Positions 10,403 to 21,826 of a stretch of 51,875 bases of DNA are shown one piece after another (the first letter of the stretch is position 1; each line of letters opens with the position of its first letter). The DNA is from Chara braunii (lineage: Eukaryota; Streptophyta; Charophyceae; Charales; Characeae): assembly GCA_003427395.1 (NCBI GenBank), contig BFEA01000075.1, positions 2,330,067 to 2,381,941 of the forward strand, in the 5' to 3' direction. Made by a program: the position numbers and the translations under genes. The notes under the pieces were generated by a model. It did no database searches. It was not told where the DNA came from and saw only the letters and a program-made list of their open reading frames with translations.

Positions 10403-12062
10403 GGCTTGTTCAAAATTTGAGTATATCGTGCGGAGCCGCGGTTGTGTTTGGTTCGCGTTCACTAAATGGTTGATGGGGAGTAGAGTGTGTGTGGGCGCAC
10501 AGTTTTAAGGCGCGCGTGATGAATTTTATTCTTGATGTTACAGAGTGGGCGTTTTCTGCCGGCAAAATTTTTGACCTTGATTAAGACTAGGAATTTTTTT
10601 ATTTATTGAAGTAACCATGGTACGTCTGCGGCATGCGTCATCGGAAGTGGTGTTGCCCTCTGTAGTAATTGGAGTGTGTGAGAGAAAGTAGAACGCAAGC
10701 GGTGACCTCCGCGCGATAGATGCCGGAGGTTGACGGTCGTGGACGGAGCCAGGCCCTGTGAGCGGCAGGCGCCATAGGTCGGCCGTCGTGAGTTTGGTCC
10801 GTGGGCACAGGAGTAACCTCGATGTATTTAGGTAGGCTCGTGTGCCGTGCGGCAACAATTTATACTGATTTTTGCAGGAGTCCGTCTCAGCCTTGGGTAC
10901 TAGCACTATTGGTAACGGCATTGGACTTTCAAAGCGACGGTACAGGGATCGAAGGCGGTGACCTACGAGGATGGAACATCGGAGCGGCTGGAGGTGCTGA
11001 GGGGTTGAGGGCCCGGCGGGGCTATCCCCCTTGGTTTTGTTGTCGGCCCATCCGTAGGCCCAGTCGATGGAATTGAGAGTAGTACTGGCGGTCTCCCTTC
11101 CCCAAAAAGCACCATCGTATTTTTTATTTTATTTTTTTTTATTTTTGCCTGTCCCGTTTTTTTTGGGACGCGGCACCAGCTTCGGTACCAAGGTTGTTTG
11201 CGGGGTACCAGCTAGCGAGGCGGGAGAAACCTGGGTAGCATGGCGTCGTGGGCCCTCCGCAGTTGCACCATCGCCAACCACGATCTGCTGTGGGAACTGA
11301 GTATGGGCACGTTGATGGGGCCAGTGTCGGTGCCGGTGCTGGTTTTGGAACCATTGCTGTGGGAACTGAGTATACCCACGATCTGGAGTGAGAGGTTGGG
11401 GAGTGAGCATGCCTGTAGGGTGTGACAAGGTGCGGGGCCGGTCACACAGACTTGTCAAAGATCCTAAGGCTACCATTATGTGTGCTCATTTGTCAACAAC
11501 CTGCGTAGCCGTGGGGTAAGGGGATTTGCGGTCACATCTGGGGGTGACCGCAGATACCCTACGTTCATTTATTTATTTTTGGCATTATGCTTGAGCAGGC
11601 AAGAACTTTTGCACAGTTTAAGTACCATTTTGTTGGTACTGCAGACGGCCAGGGCTTTGTCCCATCTGAAAAAGTACAGCAGTGTGACCTGAACCATACC
11701 CAACACCTTGAATTGGTATGTGACAGTCCCAAAATCTGCATTATTCGCAGATTTTTGGGGCCGCAGTGTGAGCATTCCCGTTGGGACCCGAAGGAAGGAG
11801 AACTGTGCTTGGGCACAGCAGGGAAGGGCGTTGGCTGCAACAACACTGACNTTGTCCAGCTGAGCATTTGGAACCCTTCTCTACTTCAGGCTTCAAAAGC
11901 CCTCACTTAAGGATCTGTTACCACTCCCAAGATCTGCACAAGGACCCGCTGGCTGAGCACAGTCGGTACACCCCTGAACTGCTGATATAAGGGGTCAAGC
12001 TCGAGCCCAGAAGCTTTTTGAGTGGGGAGGCATGCAGCTGTAGCCAGCTGGTCACATGGAAA

Positions 12063-12170
12063 CCCCCCTCTGCGGCTGTTTTATTTTATTTTTGTTTTTA
12101 TTTATTTTTGTATGCCCCCCTCTGCGGCTGTTTTATTTTATTTTTGTTTTTATTTATTTTTGTATGCCCC
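12063..12170 (+). repeat. 52-bp tandem duplication
   Basis: Two nearly identical 52-bp units beginning CTCTGCGGCTG and running into an ATTTT-rich stretch. Confidence 0.9.
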
Positions 12171-12214
12171 TTTGTTTCCAGTTGGGACGCGGCCTGGTTC
12201 CAGGACTGGCAAAA

Positions 12215-12278
12215 GTACCCAAGAGCCTAGCTCTGTGGATACACCCGTACCCAAGAGCCTAGCTCAGTGGATACACCC
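12215..12278 (+). repeat. 32-bp tandem duplication
   Basis: Two copies of GTACCCAAGAGCCTAGCTC plus 13 further bases, with one base difference. Confidence 0.9.
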
Positions 12279-13267
12279 ATGAGCTGTTGAAGTGCAGACC
12301 CAAGCTCAAACTGGTTCGCATAAATAAAGAGGTTAATCCGTTGCTAATGGGGAGTGCCTTCCGAGAGGGTAAGGCAGCGCAGGCTACCAGGAGGGTGAAG
12401 TTGGAAAGAGAGACAACGGAAGAGGAGGAGAGAGGGAGGACCAGGGGAAGGGCAGAAGAGTAGAGTGAACCTGGACGCGGATCTGCACTAGGTTCGTTCA
12501 AAGTGGAAAAGGGAAAGGGCTATGGCGGGCAGAAGACATGGCCNGATAAACAATCGCATAGCTCGCCCGTTTTTTAGCAGAATCAGGCAAACTCGGATGC
12601 GTTTTGGGGGCTTTGAGGCAAGGGGAATCTGATTATGTGATCAGATTGGGAGTTTAGTGGGAGGTTTTGCTTCTGCAGGAGCAAAAAGCTGCGCGGTGTT
12701 CGTCACGAAGATGGTGAATGGAGGGGCTTTTCCTAGTGGAATCAGGCAGGGAAAGATACTTGGTAGAAGTTTTGGGATCGGGCGAACACGAATCTGTGGT
12801 CAGAGTTAGCAGGGAGTTAGTGGAAGTGAAGTTAAATAGAAAAATCAGTGCGCGGCGGTGTCGAGGGCAGGAGGGAGAGTGGGAGTTAAAAGTGCCTATA
12901 TCTCTCATTCCTCCATGGAATCAGGTGAGGAAGGAGGCTAAACAGGGGTTTTGAGGCATTGCGAATAGATTGGCGGGGTTAGATTTAACAGAGGAGCGAT
13001 AGGTTTCTCGCTATGAAAGAGAGGACCTGCGCGGTATAAGAAAAGGGGGGAGAGCCAAGCGGGAAGTGAGTGTATAATTCCACATTCTAGTGGAAGAATC
13101 ATTCATTTATTAATTTTTTTTGTGTGTGGTAGGCAGAGCTGGCCCCACGCACTTACTTTCGGCTCCATGGCGGCTCTCATTCCCTCTCGAGTGTTGCGGT
13201 CTCTTTCTGAAGGATGATTGGTTGTACCGGCTACGGTCTTTCTTTCGACGCCGAATTTTTGAGTGAA

Positions 13268-13437
13268 CCCGGCATAGCAGGCGGCTAGGTGCGTCGGTAA
13301 ACTAAGGGGCAGCAGCGAGCATGAGAGTGAGAGCACCCACCAGGTTGAGTGGCCCGGCATAGCAGGCGGCTAGGTGCGTCGGTAAACTAAGGGGCAGCAG
13401 CGGGCATGAGAGTGAGAGCACCCACCAGGTTGAGTGG
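13268..13437 (+). repeat. 85-bp tandem duplication
   Basis: Two units starting CCCGGCATAGCAGGCGG at 13268 and 13353, differing at about one position, so the duplication is recent. Confidence 0.92.
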
Positions 13438-13931
13438 GGCGGGGCGCACAGTTGTGCCCGGGAGGTTTGCACCAGGCCAGGATCAAGTAGCAAGTCCTTC
13501 CTCAGTTGCCAGATATAGGCGCTGGGGCGTGAAGGGCTGACGGGTGTACCCTCCCGTGTTTTACCGAAAAATGCACTCTCGTCTAGTGGATGAAGGACTC
13601 TCTCTGAGGCGCGCGGCAACATCAGTATCTGGCAGATCTTTAGTCCAAACTCACACTAGTTCTTTCCAGTGAGTTCCCCTACCGCAGCCTATCTTTCTAT
13701 GCTTCACTGGAAGATTCCTTCTCCTCTTCCCACAGTTCACGAGTAGGGGAACGTTGGCGCCATGGCGACGGGCCCGCTATGATATGACGTTAGTGCTCTC
13801 ACTAACGTACTCGTCTCTACCGTGTGACTGCCATACTTTCGTAATAGTTGCTGCTGCGCCCCTCGTTGCTGTAACCCCCCCTACTTCCATAAGTCTGTGG
13901 TCAAGGGCATTACCGTTACCTGAGTACAGAG

Positions 13932-13935
<4 letters not shown>

Positions 13936-14002
<67 letters not shown>

Positions 14003-14167
14003 NNNNNNNNNNNNNNNNNNNNNNNNNNNNNNNNNNNNNNNNNNNNNNNNNNNNNNNNNNNNNNNNNNNNNNNNNNNNNNNNNNNNNNNNNNNNNNNNNN
14101 NNNNNNNNNNNNNNNNNNNNNNNNNNNNNNNNNNNNNNNNNNNNNNNNNNNNNNNNNNNNNNNNNNN

Positions 14168-14235
<68 letters not shown>
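13936..14235. repeat. (GA)n microsatellite with assembly gap
   Basis: GA dinucleotides run from about 13939 to 14002 and 14168 to 14235, around a 165-base run of N. The true length is unknown. It corresponds to the GA tract at 1-110. Confidence 0.9.
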
Positions 14236-14238
<3 letters not shown>

Positions 14239-15929
14239 GAGGGGAGACGTACCTGCCCAGTGGTGCGCTACGCATACGGGTGGCGGAAGTAGCATGGGGA
14301 CAACAGCCAATTGGAGACTTACCGGGAGGTAATGCGTTGCTCGTCAGCTCGGGAGGGAGGAAGCTTGCTGTTGCATATCGAATCGGGGCGTGCTGTTTTG
14401 TTTACTCTGGCCCAGCCAAGTTCTGGACGGCATGCAGACATAGAGTCTGCTTGGGCAGGCTGTACCGCGGCGCTGCACGAGGGTTGTGAGCATTACCAAG
14501 CCTCGCAGTGTTATTACTAAGTGTTGTTGCTGAACGCTGGTGCAAGCGCTGCTAATCGCCAGGCTGTCCCGCTGCTGTTTTGCGGAGTACCGCGCCCGCT
14601 AATCCTCGGGCTGGCTGTTGCAGTGGACGGTGGACTTGCCTACTGGGGTGTGTAGGCTCGCACAGTCGGAGAGAAGCTGCATGAGACCAGCGGCGGATAG
14701 AGGCTTACCGGTACGTGAGCTATGAGAGGCGGGCGCCGGGCTGTGCAGACTGCTGCTGGGATAGCAGCAGCAAGGAGTGTTGCTGTCGCTGGGAGCTGGA
14801 ACTGGGGGACTCGGATGCTGCCAGCGTCAAGAGTTGGGAAGCTGCCGGCCTATCCGATCCGACACTGACCGGGATTAGGCTACGGAGTAATCTCGTGGCT
14901 AGGGACCGGGGTTGCGATGGTTGCTGGTGGTTCTCAACAGTTGCCCGGACGGGGTGCTAACTTTCAGTGCTACTATGTTCTGAGACCCGACGGCGGGTCT
15001 GACTACTGTGGGGCTGATGTACCTCATGTCGACTAAGTGGTCAAGTGTTGCTGACCACTGGCCTTGCGAAGCACTACTACTGAGCAGGCTGTGTGTGGAG
15101 CTGGGTTATTGCACTTATTATGCGCAGGCAGGGGGTTGTTATCCTGCTGGCCTATCGCAAGGAGTTGTTGCATCTCCTGTTGAAGCTGCGTTGCACTGCA
15201 GCTACCGCGCATGCGGCAGCACACAGCTATCGAGCGCTACAGCATGCTAGTACAAAGCGGGCGCCGTGGGTGGTGTTGAACTCGGTACGGGTTGCTACTG
15301 ATACTGGGCCATGCCGAATGTGCTGCGGTGACTGCGTTAATGTTGCTGTGCATCGGCAGAAGGCTGTCGCATGTGAACAGACTGCTGCTGCCAGTTGCTC
15401 CACACTGTTGGGCGCTGCAAGCGAAGGCGACCACTGCAACGGACTACTGCGGCGTTGTGGACTGAGGCGCAGACTACGGTTACTGTTGGCTACGACCGTT
15501 ACTACTTACCAACCACTGTGTATTGCGGCCTACTGTTGACTGCTACGTGATACCGCTGAGTGCCGCTGTGGCGCTGAGGGACTGCTACGGTGCCACTTGC
15601 CGTACGCCCGTTACTCGGGCTGTTTTGGGGTTACACAACCAAGTGTTGCTGCTGCGTGCTGCTGCTATACAAAGCGGTGTTTTTTTGCCGTGCGCTGCTG
15701 ATGTGCAGGGCGGTGTTTTTCGATGGGGCTCGGCCGTGGGCAGGCTGGAAGGAGGCGCCGAGACTTGGGAATGAGATCAGACCTCGTCAGGGGGCCTATG
15801 GCTGTGGTGTCGGAGGTCGTTTGAAGACTGGTACTTTTAGTTTGGCCACTGCTGGAGCGTCTCGACTGCGTCACTGGCCATCATTGCGGGGCCCTCACGA
15901 GTGGAAGACAACAAGGCCCTTCCCAGTAA
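14236..15929. other. GC-rich, triplet-rich non-coding part of element B copy 2
   Basis: Rich in CTG/TGC/GTT triplets, like 400-1000 in copy 1. Short frames on both strands are not conserved between copies. No gene is called. Confidence 0.6.
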
Positions 15930-16140
15930 GCTTGAGTTGACCCCCTCTTACATCTGAGAGTCTACTCCTTCTAATTCTACCCTTCTTACTCTCAGTCTAG
16001 TCTGTGGCTACGAGAGGAAGGCGGCAGGCGGGATTGAAACCCGTAGGTCCGCGCAAAGGCCTCTGTGGGAGGTTGCCCCACCGATTGCGGGAGCTCTGCC
16101 GGAGCCCAGGCGGGGTTCTGGAGGCAGGGAACACTCACGT
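15930..16140 (+). repeat. Conserved roughly 200-bp block of element B, copy 2
   Basis: Counterpart of 1080-1320. It contains CGGG-ATTGAAA-CCCG at about 16033, matched by CGGG-ATTGCAA-CCCG in copy 1: stem kept, loop changed by one base. Confidence 0.7.
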
Positions 16141-16349
16141 ATAATGGTCGTTTTACGCGCGTGATCCTATCCCTAAAATGTATTATCCTTTTGCTATTGT
16201 CTGACTGTAAGTATGATTGAGAAAGCTAACTGTTTGTTTATTTGTTTGATTTCATGACATTGTTTTGCAAAGTAAATTGACAAGTATGTATTGATTTAAT
16301 TCAGATTATTAGTGTGAGTTCAGACAACACAGAACTGTAACTTCTGTTG

Positions 16350-17965
16350 CGGAGGCTGGGCGAACGCATAAGTTGCGGGTTGTTCAGTTCTTCGCACATG
16401 TGATTATGTTTAGGCTGGGCTAGACTACTCATAAGTTGGGTAGCCTGGCTCTACGCCATATGTAACTGTATGGGCTGACCAGGCACAACATGAGTTGTTG
16501 TGTTTAGTCATATGCCTTTCGTCGTTTGTTTAGGCAAAGGTTGGGCTCCTCATAAGTTGAGGTGGTCCAGTTCTTTGTGTATGCCAAAAGTTTAGGTTGA
16601 CCAGTCTCACCATAAGTTGGTCGGACCCGGTCATACGCCTTATGTCAATTGTTTAGGCAGAAGTTGACCACACCATAAGTTGGTGTGGCTCAGTCTTATG
16701 CTTTACTGTTTCAGGCGAGACTATTCACACCATAAGTTGGTGTGGTCAAGTCATGAGCCGTCATCACAAAGAGACTTGAAGTATACAATTTTGATACTCT
16801 AGTTATTATGTATATTTATAGCAGGCTGGGCGCCATAAGTTGGGAGATCCAGCCATATAAGCCGGTAGCAGACAAAGCAGGGGGAAAGAAGATGAACAAT
16901 ACAAATTGGTGTGGTAACCGTGGGCAGGCTGGCTCACCCATAAGTTGGGTAGTTGGTCCTATTTCCTTGATAACATGAAAGCAGAGAGATATATAAAGTC
17001 TGGCTATTTTCCTTTTCTAAACCTAACTGACGTTGGGTGGGGATCCTCATGAGTTGAGGTGACCTGACCACTCGTCTGAATACAGAATCTGATTGTGAAC
17101 TTATCTATTGGATGTAGTTGTGTTGTGGAGGGCGGGCGAACGCATAAGTTGCGGGCTGCTCAGTTATACACGCCTGTTGTTGTTTAAGCAGGGCTAGACT
17201 ACTCATACGTTGGGTAGCCTAGTCTTATGCTATATGTCATTGTGTGGGCTGGCCGGCCACAACGTAAGTTGTTGTGTCTGGTCATATGCCTTTCGTCGTC
17301 TGTTCAGGCAAAGGCTGAGCTCCTCATAAGTTGAGGTGGTTCAATTTTTCGTGTATGTCGAGTGTTCAGGCTGACCAAGTCTCGCCATAAGTTGGTGCGC
17401 CCTGGTTATACGCCTTATGTCATTCGTTCAGACATAGGCTTATCACAACATAAGTTGTTGTGGTAAGTACTATGCCTTATGCCTTTAAGTTGAACATGGT
17501 TTTATTACGAAGGCTGGGCGAACGCATAAGTTGCGAGCTGTTCAGTTCTTCGCGCATGTGATTATGTCTAGGCTGGGCTAGACTACTCATAAGTTGGGTA
17601 GCGTGGTTCTACGCTATATGTAATTGTTTGGGCTGGCTGGGCACATCATAAGTTGGTGTGTCTAGTCATATTCCTTTTGTCGTTGTTTAGGCAGAGGCTG
17701 ACCCCTCATAAGTTGGGGAGGTTCAGTTTTTCGTGTATGCCGAACGTTCAGGCTGGTCAGCCTCACCATAAGTTGGTGCGACCCGACCATACGCCTTATG
17801 CCGATCGTTTTGCAAAAACAGGTCACACCATAAGTTGGTGTGGTTTAGTCTTATGCGTACGTATATTTGTGTTACCAGGCTAGGGCACCATAAGTTGGTA
17901 TGGCCTAGTCATATAAACTGGCAGGTCAGTCACATCCATAAGTTGGGTTGGCTGGCCTTATGTCT
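16350..17965 (+). repeat. Hairpin array of element B, copy 2 (loop ATAAGTT), with higher-order repeat
   Basis: More than twenty short hairpins with an almost constant 7-nt loop ATAAGTT and different stems: CGC/GCG at 16365, CACAAC/GTTGTG at 16484, CCTC/GAGG at 16548, CACACC/GGTGTG at 16726. Stem types recur in the same order with a period near 385 bp (the CGC type at 16365, 17141 and 17523). Outer stems often bracket the inner hairpin, such as GGCTGG/CCAGCC around 16824-16854 and CTAGG/CCTAG around 17880-17907. A few units have loop variants (ATGAGTT, ATACGTT, GTAAGTT). Confidence 0.85.
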
Positions 17966-18344
17966 TATGTAAGGAAGGGTAAAAAGGGAATAATGAGGGT
18001 TTTTGAATGAACTTTGTGACCTGGAAAAAAAACATGTGGGATTGTGAGAGATGTTTGTGCTTGCATGATCGTTGACTCTCACTTGGGGTATCTTTTGGAT
18101 AGAGTAGTTGTTGTAGATGCTCGCCAAGTGTTGGAGTCATAGGTAGGTAAGATGGATGATGGGAGGGAAGCTTAGGATAAGATAGGACTGACTCTGCTAG
18201 GGTTTAGGATCTGCATTGGCTCATGGTCTCATTCATAGGGCATGTAAACTAATGTTGAGCCTAAGTTACCAAGCAGGTGTCAGAAGTTAATCCCAAGTAT
18301 AGTTTTGTCTTGCATTTCTGTTTTCAGCTTTGTATAAATCTTGG

Positions 18345-18500
18345 TAGCCTCCTTTTCCTGCGGGAAGCGCTGCTGAAATTTCTACAAATCTGAAAGAGTT
18401 GGTCATTTTTTGACTTGTAGAAATTATGGGAAGGCACTTTTCCTACGGGAAGCGCTGTCAAAATTTTGCAGAATTTAGGGAGTTAGATTATTTTCAGCTA
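18345..18500 (+). repeat. Two degenerate direct repeats (GGGAAGCGCTG type)
   Basis: Copies near 18360 and 18447, equivalent to the three at 2575-2880. After them, 18780-19080 matches 3240-3520 (ACCCGGACTTTA, GTTGACCCCGTGTAGT, ATATGGCTGAGAGGA). Confidence 0.7.
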
Positions 18501-19691
18501 GGAGAAATCTGGCAATTCATCCTGTTGAGGGGACATGCTGCCAAAAGTTCATAAACATCAGAGGCCAGACAGGATTTTATCTTTATCATTCAAGCATGGC
18601 TTGGGTACTGGCCTGTGCTGCATAGCAGATCACCTTTATTCATATTGATTCAAGGTTTGACTATCTTCAAGCTGATCATATAAGGGTCACATTCTGTTAT
18701 CCTTAGATAACAGGTCGGTTTCTGACTCAACTTTAATTCATTCTTGCTACCCAACCCAAAGGCTTTGGCCCTGTGGTTTGATTTGTTTTGTTGTGTTTTT
18801 ACCCGGACTTTAAATGAATGGTCATTTAATAAAGATGCTGCGTATTTTATTGTGAGAGTTGCACAAAGAGTGAGGCTTGTATGGCTAAAGCGAGGGGTGT
18901 GAGGGCAATGAATGGTTGAAGTTGACCCCGTGTAGTACATGGACTTTTGGTTGGATCTTCGATATGATTGCAGGTATGTTTGGTGATTCGGACTTTGGAT
19001 TTGACTGCCTACGATCACTTAAGTATATATGGCTGAGAGGAATCTCACTGTGATTATGAGAAGTGATCGTCACATATTTATAACCTTCTATATATTTTTA
19101 TATATATGTACATATATGTGCGTTGGGTGTTCACGCGACTCTTATACCAAGTCCAACGCGCGGTGACAATCTGATTCTCACCTCAGAAGGTTATGGGTCG
19201 GATACCAAAGGGACTGGGAGTGTTTTGTTTTGTTTGTGTGTGTGTGTATGCATGAGTTATTGTCTTAAAGTGGTGTAACGCGTGGTGTGTGATGCGTCCT
19301 AGTCGACCGACGTAGAATCACGCTTGGGACCTCAGCCCCCTACTGTCGGCGATTCGCGTGCGGGTTCGATTTCAGGCGTTCGACCGCGCTTACCCCCTTT
19401 GCTACAGCGAATGAGAAACGCCCTCGGCTGGGCCACCTCTGCAATTGCATATGAACAGCTTTTGCATGTGGTTCAGTAGCTCGGCGGGGATACGCCCACC
19501 TAAGGAATGGTGACAGCTCCCACAGGTGGAGGCAGCGGTGCCTCGCGTGGCCCTGTCCTGTCGTAGGGGCGCGTGAGAGGTACGGCTGGCGCACTCGGCC
19601 GGAGTGGCAACACGCTCAACCGCGAGAAGTCCTGCCAAATCCTGCGTGACGCGGCCGGGAGGGTCCCCATGCGGGACCGATGCGCTCAACA

Positions 19692-20328
19692 ACATGACCC
19701 CCGACCCTGACCTGATATTGTCGACCACATCTTGGCGGTCCAACGCGGAACGCCCCACGAATCGACTGGCCTAAGCCCCTTCTAGTAACGGACCAGTTGT
19801 GTCGCGTGTGTGTCGATACCGAGTCTCCCAGACGAATCAGGACTCAACCGACGCCCCACAAGGGTCACCGCTCGGGACAAAGCCAAAAGGCACCTGGAAC
19901 TTATGGAGCGGTCCTTACCTAGACTGGCCCAGAAGCGACAACGGTCCACCGAATTGGCCCATGGCCGACAGGGCCGGAGTTACGAGGCCCGGAACGGGAA
20001 TGCGGGTCCCAGGACCCAGTATAAGTTAGGGGATATCGTGCAGGTAAGGAAATGTGCGCGCCAGGGTAAACTAGCGTCACGATTCTTGGGACAGTATCGA
20101 GTGATTGAACTCGGACCCAACGGCGTGGACACCGTGCGCCTAGCTCTCGAGGTTTCCGGCAGTCGATTGGCTCGCTCAATCACACGCCACGTGTCCTATC
20201 TCTGTCTTCTTCCCTCTATTCCGTCTCCTTCTCCATCGACCTCTCCCGACGACGACTCTATTTCCTCTGCGTCTCCTTCTCCTTCTCAATCTCTGTCGGA
20301 TACGCCGTCACCCTCGCCGTCGCCATGA
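19692..20328 (+). pseudogene. Integrase C-terminal part of element A, resuming after element B
   Basis: The first recognisable native piece is LAVQRGTPHESTGLSPF (about 19729-19783), a conserved stretch after the integrase core, in one frame. The rest is in another frame from 19810 to 20328, so at least one frameshift separates them. The 19810 frame contains a GPY/F-like segment (KLASRFLGQYRVIELGPNGV at about residues 85-104) and ends in a Ser/Pro-rich tail. Its first codon is GTG, so this is a continuation of a polyprotein, not a true start. The stop TGA at 20326-20328 overlaps the ATG of the next ORF (ATGA). Confidence 0.8.
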
Positions 20329-20801
20329 GCTTTATGGAGGAGAGAGCTCTAAGTGAAGAAGCGTTGGTAGCACGTGGGAATTTGACACTGCGGCAGGTGC
20401 ATCATCCTCGTCTTAGTCCGGACCTTCAGCGGCTTGCGCAATTCTTCTGCTCGAAGAGCGTCTACGCGGCAGCAGAGATCCATGTCGACGAAAGGGCTGA
20501 CGTGATCATATTGGCCGAAGCTGTCGGGTTGCGACAACAAGCATCCGCGGGCGTCGGCCGGATAACGGTGGTGGTTAATTTCAGTGGAGATCTCACGGCG
20601 ATCCCCCCCTGCCGACACACGAGAATCAAGGTGGCGTTGCTTCTGTGGGTGCACAATCTTCAGAACGAGTGGACCCAGTTCCTGGCGCACCAAGGGGACG
20701 TGATCACACCAATCCGAGCGATCGAATACAACGGCCTTCGGCTGGATCGGCGTGACCCACCGACGCAATTACCCCCTCTCATCCCCTGCCATCCCCGATG
20801 A
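20325..20801 (+). CDS. Extra ORF 1 of element A, unknown function
   Basis: A 158-residue frame directly after integrase, starting at the ATGA overlap at 20325. The composition looks like a folded protein with no low-complexity bias: mixed charged and hydrophobic residues and a hydrophobic stretch (about residues 105-111, VALLLWV) too short to be sure of a membrane segment. I do not recognise a family. Position after pol is where some plant gypsy lineages carry env-like or accessory ORFs, but nothing here shows a signal peptide or an envelope protein. The stop overlaps the next ORF by ATGA at 20798. Confidence 0.5.
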   Translation: MSFMEERALSEEALVARGNLTLRQVHHPRLSPDLQRLAQFFCSKSVYAAAEIHVDERADVIILAEAVGLRQQASAGVGRITVVVNFSGDLTAIPPCRHTRIKVALLLWVHNLQNEWTQFLAHQGDVITPIRAIEYNGLRLDRRDPPTQLPPLIPCHPR

Positions 20802-21826
20802 GCTCCTTCCCGATCTCTACTTTCGAGCTTTGTTCTTCCTTCCCCACCTTTTGGCAATCTGATCTTCATCTCCGCCTCTCCTTCTGCATACATCCTCTGG
20901 TTGTTCCCCTCCTCGATCCCTCTCAGTGGGACGCGTGGCGCAGAGACTTCATCGAACTCTCGCTGTGTTTGGCGGAAGTACGGGTGGCGTGGACGAGGGA
21001 CGAGAGAAATTATCCGCGGTCTGAGTGATTGGAGATCCTTTTGATTCAGGCGTGGCGGACGGGAGTAGAGGGGGACCATCTCGGTTTCGTATTCGGGTCA
21101 GAGCGTCCAAGATGTCGGGGGCTTCTCACCCAGGAGCTTACGGTCCCGATTGCGCAGCTGGCCGACGATCTTGACGTCAGCATTGTCTCCCAGGTCGACC
21201 CGCGCTTGGTGCCCCATGTCACCTCGCGCACGCTGTCGCCATATCTTCAATGGTCAGCTTGCGTGGAGGGCTTCCCATCGAGAATTCCTCCTTCACGGTT
21301 GGATTATTTGGATCCGCGCGACATCGTGGATCCCGCTTTCTACAGACCGTCATACGAGGACGAATTGGAGGAGATAATCCGCGAAGAGCTCGCGGAAGAA
21401 AGTTCGGAGGAAGAGGAGGAGAATCCGAACGAAGACGAAGAGGGGTCAGCACAGCAACGAGAAGGAGAAGAAGACGAGCTCCTGCAAATGGAGAATGAAG
21501 AGGAAGAAGAAGAAGAAGACAGCGAGCAAGGGAGCGGTGACGACAACGACGAGGAGCACGCCGACGAGGATCCCCAGCTAGAAATTGCACCGGTTGCTGA
21601 TCTTCAGATCAGCAACGATCCAACGCTCGACCCGGAGCCACCTCAGCCAGACGACGACGATGTGGCCCAGATGGCTGGGCCGTCCGCTCGCCGGCCTCCT
21701 TCCCCACCGCGACACCGACGACGAAGCCGCTCCCCCTCCGCCTCCCTCTCCCTCGCGGTCCGTCCCGCACGTCGAGATGAGGCCGATCGGTCTTCGTCCT
21801 CGGGCTCTCTCTCTCCGCCCCCATGA
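20798..21826 (+). pseudogene. Extra ORF 2 of element A with one in-frame TGA; acidic and RS-like tail
   Basis: The frame begins at the ATGA overlap at 20798 and is open to 21826 apart from one TGA at 21026-21028, giving 76 plus 265 residues. The middle (about 21360-21560) is very acidic, with long Glu/Asp runs, and the C-terminus is Ser/Arg/Pro-rich. Such tails occur in nuclear and chromatin-binding proteins, but function cannot be inferred. The sequence around the TGA is smooth on both sides, so it is either a decay mutation or a recoding site. It ends in another ATGA overlap at 21823. Confidence 0.5.

Larger units (their letters stand above)
10403..13935. other. Non-coding left part of element B copy 2
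   Basis: I see no credible gene. Contents are three tandem duplications (listed separately), a 12-bp hairpin with a one-base bulge at about 11728-11761, a duplicated CTGTGGGAACTGAGTAT at 11287 and 11355, T-rich runs and single Ns at 11851 and 12544. It has no counterpart elsewhere in the window, because copy 1 is cut off at the GA tract. Confidence 0.6.
10342..19691 (+). mobile_element. Element B, copy 2, inserted in the integrase of A (about 9.35 kb, no proteins)
   Basis: Integrase coding resumes at about 19692, defining the insertion. The left end reads TGTCGGCG and the right end TGCGCTCAACA, giving TG...CA termini. The right terminus is exact in three copies; the left one is inferred only from where the integrase stops. 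Target-site duplication is not clear: ACGT on the left against ACAT on the right would be a 4-bp match with one change. No conserved protein frame was found. The interior holds tandem duplications, a long GA tract with a gap, a conserved 200-bp block and a 1.6-kb hairpin array. Confidence 0.7.

Noticed and set aside
13754-14332. Frames across (GA)n and N
   Set aside because: They are an artefact of low complexity and unknown bases. The same applies to frames across 37641-38274.
16030-16050. GGATTGAAACCC resembling the end of many CRISPR repeats
   Set aside because: It occurs once per B element with no spacer array, in a eukaryotic repeat. Coincidence.
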